This document shows, piece after piece, positions 36,201 to 48,200 of a stretch of 64,000 nt of DNA. Made by a program: the position numbers and the translations under genes. The notes under the pieces were generated by a model. The model made no database searches. It had not been told where the DNA came from and saw only the letters and a program-made list of their open reading frames with translations. The DNA is from Chamaelirium japonicum (taxonomy: Eukaryota; Streptophyta; Magnoliopsida; Liliales; Melanthiaceae), in contig OX393553.1 of NCBI GenBank assembly GCA_947650365.1, forward strand, positions 37,551,947-37,615,946. Direction: 5' to 3'. Positions within the stretch are counted from its first letter, which is position 1; each line of letters begins with the position of its first letter.

Positions 36201-39200
36201 AAAAAAAAAACCTGTCGGTACCGGTCCGTACCGGTCGGTACCGGCCTGAACCGGCCGATACGGACCGGTACGTACCGGTACCGGCCGATACGGGTCAGGT
36301 ATCGGGATCGGATGCAGTACCGGTCTCGAACCGGCCAAAACCGGTACGTACCGGTATCGGCCGAGATTTAAAACCCTGGGAGCAAGCAATGGAAAGTCAA
36401 ACCTTTGGCTCACCCGTACAAAACTTCTTGGCTGGATAACACCACGAGCAAGTTGGTGACGCATTGCTGTCTGGCAAAATTGTCGATAGGGCTGCAATAT
36501 CGAGATGAGATCTGGTGCGACGTCCTTCCTTTAGAGGTTGCTGATGTTATCTTAGGGCGTCCATGGCAGTTCGACCGAGATGTCCAACATCACGGAAGAG
36601 CCAACACCTATACTTTCCTTAAGGATGGCATCAATGTCACCCTATGGCCTACTTGTTTTAGGAAACACCGATCCCACGCACCTCAAGCCCTTCTGAATCA
36701 GAGTCAGTCCATACCACCATTCGCTGAAAATTTAGTTGGGTGTCCATCTGATTCACTGAAGATTGATAAGGGGCTAGACAACATCTTGCATTCCACTGCA
36801 TGCACATCGCATTTAGAGTTTGTAGGCATTCATGACCCTCGCATTCATCATTTGCCTGCCATCTCTACAATCATAGACCACTCATGTGTGCATCCAGATC
36901 ATCCAAGTGTTGAATTTAACCTTAAAAACGATTTTGGCATGTCTGATCACTTTTCGATGCAGAGTTCTTATGAAACATGTTTTCAGATTTCAGACAACCC
37001 ATCATCTTTAATTTTTCGAAATCATAACAATTGGCATGATGAGTTCTGTAATTTCTTATTTTATTCACTGCATCCGGACAATGATGACATGATATATCTT
37101 CTTGGTTTAGAATCCCCTTGTTTTGCATCGTGCGCAGGCCACATTGAGCAACACATAATGCACCCGCAACCCATGGCCCTTCAAATACACCATTGCCAAT
37201 CGCGCAAGCCGATGACCCGCAGCACATTATGCTCCCGTGGCCTTTCTTTTTACATGTCATTTGAATTTCATGTCAACCCAAACTCCTATTATCACATGAA
37301 ATTATCTGAGTCTTTTGATGATCTTATCGTGCCGCGGAGGATGTTGGTTTTGACTTTCAGGTCTTCGCTTGGTGCCGAGGGGCAGAGGCTACGAGATGGA
37401 GTTGCTGCGTACTTGAGGCGGATCACTTGGCCACCGGACCCGGGAGAGCAGTCAGATCAGAGTCAGCGGTTGCAGTTGCTGCCAGGCGAGCCCCCGCCGG
37501 ACCCAGGACCTTGCTCGACAGGAGTCGAGTTCTTTTGAGTCCGGGGGACTTGATGCAGACGAGCCTACTACGTGCAGTTTTTCTACAGTTGATGGCGTAT
37601 TTTCATCCGCGCCGGAGATCCAGGAACCCGATCGTCGATCCGTCTGCATCAGTGGAAAGCTTAATCGAAGCCCCACAGTTTTGGTTTTTAGTTTATTTCG
37701 ATCCGACCAACGGATCTTTAGTTATTTCAGTTTTTATTTCTGGTTTGGGTAGGTGCGAGCCATGTTCGCATCCGGTTCGAGCCACAGATGCCGAACTGAC
37801 TCATTTCCGTGTTTACTTTTTAGCCGTAGGATCTTAAGTTAGGGATAGATCTCAATGGATGAGATTCGATGGAGAGCAAAAAACCCAAAACCCTAGCCCA
37901 AATCCCAACCGGCCGGTCTTTCTCTCTCTCTCTCTCTCCCGCGGACGCCCGTGCCCTCTCTCTCTCTCCCGCGCGTCCTTTTCTCTCTCTCACCCGACCG
38001 GCCCCTCTCTCTTCCTTTCCTTTTGTGCCTTCATGCTTTCATTCCCTATAAAGTCTAAACCCTAATTGAGAGAAAGGGGAGATGATATTGAATTGAAACC
38101 CTAACAACGGAGAAGCGGATCGCTTGCTCGGTGTATCTCTTCCGACGAAATCCTCTCTGCTTCTTGTCTACTTCTCCCTTCCGCACGCTTCTACCCCGTC
38201 GCATCGCTACTCGTCTACGGCTTCGCGGAAGATCGACGCGGAGTTCTTCATCTTCCAGATCCATCGTCTCGGCTTCTTCACCCCGTCTTCTGAGCCACGC
38301 CTCCCCTTCCGCGCCTTTCATCTGCAACATCGGAGCATCGGAAAGCTGCCGGCATTGACCAAAGCACGGTGAGATCGATTCTCGATAATCTTCATGTGAT
38401 AACCTGCTTTTCTGCAACCGGCCTTATTGCTGTTTCACCGTAGGAACCCTGAAATTCTGTTTTCCTGAGAGTCTCATCCATTAGGGTTTATCGTTTAGGT
38501 TTGTGATTGTTCTTTGATACATTGGCATATTAATTTGAGATTGATCTCGTTCTTATTGCTGGAATTCAGTATTATGATCTGAAATTATTGTTCTTATTGT
38601 CAGTTTTATGATTTGGTTGCGTTAAAATCTGATTGGTAGTGACTGAATGCGGAATAATGGTTATAGGCTATGCTGAAATTTGTTTATAACATGCTGAAAT
38701 CTGATTTAAGGCTTTAAATTCTGCACTTGGTTTATTTCAAGCATACGCATACCATCTAGTTAGTATCAGATCCCATCATATTCCAATCTCATAATTATGA
38801 ATAAATAATTTTTATTTAGAACTGATATTATTTACTGGAGTTGATAGATCACCATTAACATAGAGTGGCTTTGGGATATTTAATTAAGTTGCTTTGAATT
38901 TGTTAATTAAAAAAACTGTGGTGAATTAAAGGGGGCTTTTATAGTAATGTTTGATTGTTACATGTCTTTAATCCTCACGGGAAAATTTCATTAGACAATG
39001 TTAAGGCTTCAAATGTTGTATGGATAACTATAAGTGACTGATAAAGAGAGTCCAAGCTCATAGTTGAGCGTCACAAAGATCAGAATGTTGAGTGGATCCA
39101 TGGTAAACCAATAAGGTAATGGTTAATAAACAAAGAGTAGTCGTGCCAATTTTTTTGATGAATTGGTGGAGAACCAACGAAAATGGTATTGAATGATAGA

Positions 39201-42200
39201 ATAAGGCCTTATTGGTTGTTCGTTTTGGTGGCCTAAAATTACTTTAGATAGGCCCAAGTACTTAGCATCTGGTAACAATCAAAAAGTACTTTTAAGCAAA
39301 CACAATTTTGCATAGAAGTCTTTTAGTTGAAGTTAAAAATCCTGGCACTTAGAATTTTGTTTGCGGTTAGTTAATTTATTTTTACAAAATGACCAAATTA
39401 CCCCATCTTTCTCACGATAGGCCTCCCTATAAGGGCATTATTGTTACTTTATGCCAACCACTATTTTACAAGTGTTTTTCCCGACATACAACATTTTTGA
39501 AAAGTAGTTAAAACGTTTTTGACCTCTAAACAAACTGCACTTTTTGAAAAGCACTTTGCCACTTTCAATACAATCTTTTCTAAAAGCTTCCATACAATAC
39601 TTTTCTAAAAGCTACGACACAACCAAACGGTCCCTAAACCAGTATAGTCGAGGCATCGCCTAGGCCATCGCCTAGGCGTTTTGGACCCCCGACCACCTAG
39701 GCCATGGCTAGGCGGGCGGTGGAGTCTAGGCGCCATGGCTAGGCGGGCGGTGGAGCCTAGGCGCCTAGTTTTGTAATTGGTTTTTTTTTTTAAATTAGTC
39801 GGGTTGAAATTTAGTTTTCTTAGATCTCGTTTGGTTTTATAGGTCCATGTTGCTTTATCGATGGCTAACACCATGCATCAGTAATGGGAACAAAAACTAT
39901 TGTGTCCATGTTCTCAGGGTTTGAAGAGGAAAAAGTCGAAAGAGACATATAAGGATTATACATACAAGACTGACGATGGTGTACATGGTTAGGTGATTTA
40001 GATGAGTAATTTTATTGTTTTTTTTTTTTGGATACATGGTTGTGAAATGTTTCAAAAATATTAGATTATCTAATATGGTTATATTTATGCTTATGTTATT
40101 TGTTTGAATTTATAGCTATGATAGAGTTATGTTGCTCTTACTGATATGTGATTAATATTTGCAACGTATGATCATTGTGGTTGACGCATGATTCCTATTT
40201 GATGCAATAATAATAGTTTTGTAGCTTACCATATACTCTGAATCATACTCATTATCAAATAGTATTATTTCAACCATATCTATCTCTAGAAATTAAATTT
40301 TATTATGCATAAAATCACAAATTACTTATGTAGATATATGACTTATATTTATTTAATATATTTAATTTTTATCGCCTAGGTCTCGCCTAGGCTTCGCCTA
40401 GGCACCGTCTCGCCTAGGTAGACCAAATCGCCTAGGCATCGCCTTGATGCCTTGACTACACTGCCCTAAACCGAGTGAAGTCCTAAAGTGTATAGGGCTG
40501 AATGGGCTGATATCTGTGTACAAAGGTTAGAAAAGAAGAGAGAGTTCCCATCAATGTTTTAAGTATCGTTATCGATATCGTTTAGCTTGCGCAGGGAGGG
40601 GGGGATTAGGGATTTATCGCGTATTTATCACCATTATCACTATAAATTGGGGAAATGATGGAAACAATTTGAAAAAAAATGGATAAAATGAAGGGTTTTT
40701 TTTTTTTTTTTGGGGGGGGGGATTTTTTATATATCTCTTTATGATGTATATATACACCATTTGAAAAAAAAAACAATCATTTATTCTAGGGATACTCAAT
40801 TGAGGCTCTATAGATGAGTCTGTGAACTATCAGAAACTTTCCAACACAGTTTATGAATTAAACAATCTCAATAGTCAATAAGATAACAAACACTATGAAA
40901 CATGATAAACATCCAGCAAATAATATAATCTATTACTCAATCTCTTAACTCATCAAACATAAAGCATATCACAACCCATAAAATATAAAAGATAATAATC
41001 ATCTCACAGACTCATAGTACATGACACAACACAAGTCTTTGAAAGTGAAAGTGACACAATTACATGATAACATGTTGAATTGCATGAAACTTGATGCATA
41101 AGATGTTTATCATCCAATTTTATTGACGATCTTAAGATAAATCAACAAAAGAAGGGATTTGAGAAAAATACTTCAATTATGAATTTTGAAAAAAAATCCC
41201 CAAATCCGTGAAGTGAAGCCCTAAATCCACCAAGAATAAGTTATGGATGACTCATATTAGGTTTAGAAACCCAAATATAACAAAAAAGGGAAGAAAATGG
41301 GGTGGAAATGGGGAGAAAATCCTCACCAGGCGAAACTAGGCGACTTGGGTGAAAACTGTGACTTCCCCCCTTTTTATATAAGCATGTGGGTAATCTTGGG
41401 AATAAATTTGTGATATATCAGCGATATGTGCGATAAATTAGCAGTTTGGGCGATAAATTGATGATTTACCGGCGATAAATTGATGAATTGACGACATGGG
41501 CAATAAAATGGTAATATGGATGATACACCGCCGATAAATGAACAATTTTTTTCCCAAAATCGTGGAAACATTGGAAAAGGGGGGGGGGGGGGGATCGTAT
41601 CGCTGCCCGGGGAAAAAACGATTTATCGGTGATATTTAAAACCATGGTCCCATTACTTGATGGAAGTTGTGATAATGAATTAAAAAGAAAAGTTATTGAG
41701 AGAGAACATAGCTCTTTATGAATGACTGTCATATATATTTAGTGTTTGGAAGGGTTCCATCTCTTGCTAACCGTTAAGAAATTCTTCCGTAAGCTCTGAT
41801 TTCTTTTGAACCAATATTTGAAGTTTGAACTAGTTTATCTTAGTATTTTTTTTTATATTAATCATCCAATTCCATAATGTGTAATTCTTATATGTTGTTT
41901 TCTCTAGATCCTTTTATACTGAACTTCGGTGTCACTTTTCATGGTAAATGTATGGTTCTACAACTACATCCAATGCTGAGTATGCTTATGTGTTTTGGTT
42001 GGTTTGTAATTGCTTGTCTTTATCTTCTGATGCTATCAGATATCTGGAGTGCCAACTGTTGTGAAGAAGGCTCTGTATGAGGTTTCCACTCTGCTGCATC
42101 AACATCCTCGTAAAGAAAACCCTCCTGTAGAAGAACTTCTGTATGCCAGTACCCAAGGTTTGTACCGATCTATTGATTCCATGCCCCCGTTGCCTGAAGG

Positions 42201-45200
42201 AAATCCAATGTGGTCTTACCCTGGTGCACATGCTACACCACCAATGCCATGGTTTGGTGGACATCCAAATGGATCATCTGGATATGGACGTCGTAGTTTC
42301 AATAATAGCCATGTCGAAAATGATGGGGAAATGGCAGAGTTCTCCATGAGAATTCTCTGTGCCACTGGGAAGGTTGGTGGGGTGATTGGAAAGGGTGGTG
42401 CCAATGTTAGACAGCTAGAGCAACAAACAGGTGCTAAAATTCAAGTTGAAGACACTGCTCCAGAGGCTGAAGAACGTGTTATTCTTGTCACTTCTAATGA
42501 GGTAAGGACGTTCAATACAATACAATTCGGGGTATGCTTGTGGAACTTCAATTACCCATCTACCGATTTATTGATTTGTTCAACTATTGTTGTTACATGC
42601 AGTAACATTGGTTTTTGCAAATGAATTCAGGCTCCTTGGGATCAAATTTCTCCAACAATTGAGGCTGTTCTTCAACTTCGAGGCAGAACTAATGTATCCT
42701 CTGAAAATGGTATTATCACCACAAGGCTTCTGGTTCCATCAAGTCATGTCGGGTGTATCCTTGGACAAGGTGGCAACATAATTACAGAAATGAGAAGGCG
42801 AACTAGAGCGGATATTCAGGTTTACTCCAAGGAGGAAAAACCAAATTATATACCTGATAAGGAAGAACTTGTGCAGGTGATTATGTTAACATCCTTTTTT
42901 ATGCTCCTTTCTTGTGCTAAGCCATTCCATTATATGATAGCAATTTCTGTCACAATTAATTGATATCTGCAGACATGGGTGATTCTTATGCTTTTTTTAA
43001 AATTTTGTGTACTGATTTTCTAAGCTGGCCATTTAGTTATCTGGGAATCCGACAATTTCAGAGGAGGCATTCTTGGAGATCGCATCCAGGCTTAGAGCAA
43101 GGGCACTGCGAGCTGGTAATGCTCCTGTAAAACCTGGACCTTCAGGTCCTGTCCATGGATTTCCTCCTTTAGAAAGCATGCCGGGTAGAGGACTACCATC
43201 ATATAGCATGATTGGAGCTGGAAACCCTGCCGGTTATGAACATCCCAAGGTATATCATTATATATTTTGATCTACAAATGGGTCTAAATCACTCTGTTCA
43301 TAACTTCATATAAATGAATCATATAATTTATTCTGTCTGCTATAAACTTTGTCATTTCTCCAATCGATGTATTTCTAGTAGCACTTTGATTCCTTACCGT
43401 GTCGCAGATGTGTACTTTTTTTAATTATATTTTTGTTGGAATATATAATGTTAAATATGCCAGATTTACTGAATGTTATGTAATTGTATCTGGTTAGTCT
43501 GTGAATGTTATGATGTCCATTACATGTTTGTTTGTACTTTGTTGTCAATGCCACTCCCTCCATTTTTCAAGCGTCACCGAGTTTGTACTGAACACTCCGG
43601 AAACACTAACACACCAGTTCCTTTTGAAGAGTCAGTTTATGACTATCATTTTATAAATGATTATTGCTAAATTACTAGATCATTTTTGTTGTCTCTACTC
43701 CTTTTCCTTACACTCGCTTCAAAATTGTTGCTAACGAAGACTTTACTAGTTTACTTGATAGACATTGATGACCAAACTTATTTTCATATGTTCACATCTC
43801 CAGTCGAGGTGGTTCTTTTACGCATTTGGTTTGAACACATTTTGTGATGTTATTAACATGTTTTGAGGATACGGTCAAAGCCGAAATGGTTCGGATTTCG
43901 GCTAATCTGATCTGGAGCAAGCCCCAAGCTCGAATTGAAGGCTGATTGAGGTGAACCAACCGACTTGTATAATTGTATCCGAAATGGCCAAATCAGATCC
44001 TCTTATTATTATTTTTAAAGATCTTATATCTTTTGATATCTTTGACCAAAACAGTCAAACCTGCCTAAAACAGTTTGTTTTTAACCTGATTCGAACCCAA
44101 ACATGTTCGAAGTCTCTAATCTTGATTATTAGTCATTGAAACTGTGTGAATTTATGTTGACATATTTGTGTTTAATTAGATATGCTTTCTATTTTCAAAG
44201 AATTATGTGAGAATGTTGCATCTATCCATAATGTTTCCATTAAGAGGAATCCTTACTAACTCGGGACAAATTAGAAGTTCTTATGGCAAATGCTTCTCTG
44301 AAGAAGATAGCTGCACTATTATATGAAATAGAACAAATAATATGATGCATGATGGGTGAGGGTCCCGCAAAAACGAAGGGTAAAGTAGGGAAATCTAGAA
44401 CTACGTGATCTATGTAGAAATGATGTAGAGTGATCGGGCTCACTGAGAGCTTCAAAATGACACCAAAATTGCTTGATTCCGACAATCAAATCGCAAGATA
44501 TGGGCCAATTGGTTAATCAGGGTCTATTTGGCGACTTATCAGATATGGCCCTTTAGTCAAATGGGTTTAAAGTGGGTTTGGATTTATGTTTGAAGTAAAT
44601 GAATTGGAGTATGAGGGTTTGAATAAATGGATTTGTGGATCCAGGTTTATTGGCTCATGGTTTATACCTAAATTGATTGAAGGGGCTTAGGGTTGTAAGT
44701 AGGGGAGGCAAAGGAGGTGTGAGTGGTGACATGGGCTCCACACAACGAGGTGGCGATGGCAACCAACGGTTGGTGCACATGCAAAAGAGGTCGACGAATG
44801 CGGGTGGTGGTCTGGTGGTGCTCGGAATTGAGTGGAGGTGGGCAAGTCAATGGGTTGCACTCTTGATGGGGACATCACCAACAAATCACCCTAGTTTCGT
44901 GTGTACCAGCATAGACGGTCCAGACTTTCTCCACCTAGGGCTGGCAATTTCGGACCCGACACGGCAAACCCGACACGAAGTTAGCGGGTCTGGGTCAGGG
45001 CTAAACGAGTTCGGGTCGTAAACGGGTCGACACGATAGACTCGTTTAATAAACGGGTCGGGTCTGGGTTTAGGGTCTGGACACGATAGACCCGGGAAGAC
45101 CCGTTTAAAATTCAACGGGTCGTGTCGGGTCTACCTGCAATCCGATTCTGTAATATATAATATCAGCGGGTCTATCGGGTTAGGTCGGGTCGAGTCGGAT

Positions 45201-48200
45201 TGGGTCGGATCGGGTCAACTGAATAAACCCATGCGGTAAACGGGTTTTATCAGGTCTACCCGTTTATAAACGGGTCGGGTACGGGTTTAGGATCTAGACA
45301 CGATTAGTTAAACGGGTCGGGTCCGGGTCTAGGGGTTTTGGACACGACCCGAAACTAGACACTACACGAACCCGACCCGACACGACCCCATCAGCTTCTG
45401 ATTGTCAATTGCTTTGCTGCTTCTCACTTTTATCACTTAGTACTGATGTACAGATTCCACGTAGCGGAAGCGTATGATGGAGACCATGGGGTTCTAAGTA
45501 CACCCATAGCATGGATGAACTTTTACCGTTGGACCTTATCAAAGATGACTATCTACCATCAGATTTGTCGGATGAAGACTTTTATTGAAGGAGTTATCGA
45601 ATCTAATTTCTGAGAGCATTGACAGAGTCAACACAGTGGATTTACCTAAGGATCCTTTTTTTTTTATTGATGTTTATTTTTTATTTATTTGGGTAATTAT
45701 TTTGTATTTTCGTCCTTTTTATTAAGCAAAATTCTGCACATGTTAAAACCCAACTCATAAGGGTTGTATGAGTGTTTTAGGTGTGCTCCTTTACTTTGTT
45801 GGTTACATGTCGTATGTGTTTTTATATGGCTAGGAGGCTTATAAAAAGGCCTCAAAGTCCTCATTTTTTGAATAATGTTTTGATTAATGAAAATATTTTG
45901 TTTTGGCAATTGTTTCTCCTTCGTGTGTTTCGAAGAACCCTCGGAGTGGTTTCGTTGAACTGGTGCCAGTCTGGAGAGGTACGAGGCCTCATCCATCATC
46001 ATCATTATCATTGACTATTCTTCTCCCTTATTATCACATTCATCATCCCCATGAAAAATCCATCGCAAGCCATTAGCCTCCATCATCATCCACCATGAAA
46101 ACCTTAAAAATACCTCACAACCGAATCTTAAACCTTATTGCAAATCTATCAAATTACTTCTGAATTCCATGAAACCATGTTCCGTAGCTTTCCCCATCTT
46201 TCCTCCATCATCCTACACAAAAGCCGCAAAAGTTTGCCAAATTGAACCCCAATTGAATCCAAAACTCAATTCTGGAAATATAGTCCAGATTTATGAAAAC
46301 CCACGAAAACTCTAGATTCTAACCAAATTTTGGACCACATCACTCATCCTTAGACCTATAACCACACCAAATTTCATCGTAATCTGATCATCGCAAGTAG
46401 ATCACAACCCCACTTTTTCTCGTTGCTGTTATGCAAATATGCACTTTCCCAAACCCAAAATCTCCACCTAGAATGAGATTTCATGCTATTGGTAGGACCC
46501 TTGGTCCGTTCTACATTAGAGATTGATGATGCTCGCGTAGCTATTGTGAAGCGTAGATGGTCTGAGGGCCGAAGCAAAGATCTTCAGTTCGAGGTTTTGA
46601 TCAATGAGTGAGTCAAAGCTAAATTTATGGTTTGGAACTTACGAATGATATTTATACGAGTTCGGTTGTTGTGTTACCAAAATTGGGAATGTTCATAATT
46701 TTTTACTTTTTTAATGAATTTGGTGATGTTCAGTATGAAATTAATTGTGAAAATCATTTCAATTGTAAAAGCATCATGGTTGGAGATAAGTGTAAATTGG
46801 CTTATGAATAACCACATTAGATTCTTATCATGACCAATGTTTTCACAGGCGGGGGCGTAAGGCGAGGCGTTTTGCCTACTGTGGGGCGAGGCGTAAGGCC
46901 CACGAATTTTTGATTTTTTAATTTTTTTTTAAAAAATATATTAATAATATTAGTATACAAAATATACCATGGAGATATTAGGCCTATATACATGGTTGAT
47001 AAATCACAAACACACAATAAAGATAAGACAAGCCAATAATTCTAAGTTTCTAACCAAAATCCATGATATTCATACTCGATTTAGAAATATTCTTTGCACA
47101 TGATATAAAGTAAAACGAAATACTTAAGTTCCAAAAAGCCATATCATCCAATACTAAAACATCACATATGAGTCATATGACAAATCAAATGGTGGCACAA
47201 AGTCACGATCACATGAATTCATCATCATCCTCATCAAGAATAACTTCATCATCATCTTCCATTGGGTATATGTCGGAGAAGGTTCCACCATGAACTTCCA
47301 CCATGTCATTAATGCCTTCCACAATAGGAGTCAATCTAACCGCCTTGCCTCTTCCTCCATCTTTACCTAACATTAATGGAAGTTGAGAATCTTTTAGGAT
47401 TATAAGGTAAATTAAGCAAAGAGTTAAAATTCGAAAGCAATCATACAACTTCTATTTTTTTTTCCTTACTTGTGCCTTCACTACTATCACTAGTATTTCG
47501 CTTCCTTGAAATCGAAGAGGATGATTGAACATTCATTGTAGTCTCCACATGTGCTTGAATCTCTGCTTGTCTTTCACACACGGTCACCGGCACGGACCTA
47601 ATGGCATCAACATTGAAAAGGTCATCCTTGTCAAGCCAAGATTGATCCATTGGGAGGGCAGGATCTTCCTTCTCCGTAATCCATTCGTCATCGGATTCAA
47701 CTTCCTCAACTAATATTGGATCAATATTTTGTCTCCTTTTGATACTTCTTTCCCTTAGTCTAGTGTTGTACTTCACATAAACTAGGGCATTCAATCTTTT
47801 GTGCTCGAGCCTATTTCTCTTTTTTGTATGAATCTAGCATCATCACGAAAAAATAAATTTGTATATTTATGTATTCAGATAATGATATTTAGGTAACAAG
47901 ATCCATTAAAGAAACATACCGACTCGAAAGTGCTCCAGTTCCTTTCACATCCTGAAGAACTACAAGTGAGAGAAAGGACTCGAATAGCAAACTTTGTCAA
48001 CTCGGGCGTCCTACTTCCAAAACGCTTCCACCAATCGGCTACAACAAAAAATTGAATAATTGTGTATATAAGTGATTCATTGCATAATTCAAATATTCAA
48101 TTGAATATATAAATGGTAATAGTTTAATACCTGGAGACCGCAACTTCCTTGAATCTATAGCAACTCGACTTCCGAAATCCCCTTTTGCATTATCATACAA

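Larger units (their letters stand above)
33293..38778 (+). mobile_element. Gag-protease-only gypsy LTR element (TR-GAG-like), 5,486 bp
   Basis: LTRs are 33293-34522 (1230 bp) and 37551-38778 (1228 bp), starting TGATGCAGACGAGCC and ending CCCATCA. The 5-bp duplication TATTC flanks it (33288-33292 and 38779-38783). The primer-binding site TGGTATCAGAGC (34526-34537) matches initiator tRNA-Met. The internal region has gag and protease but no RT, RNase H or integrase, so it depends on a partner element. The LTRs are nearly identical by eye, implying a young insertion. It sits in KH intron 2, in the gene's orientation. Confidence 0.92.
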
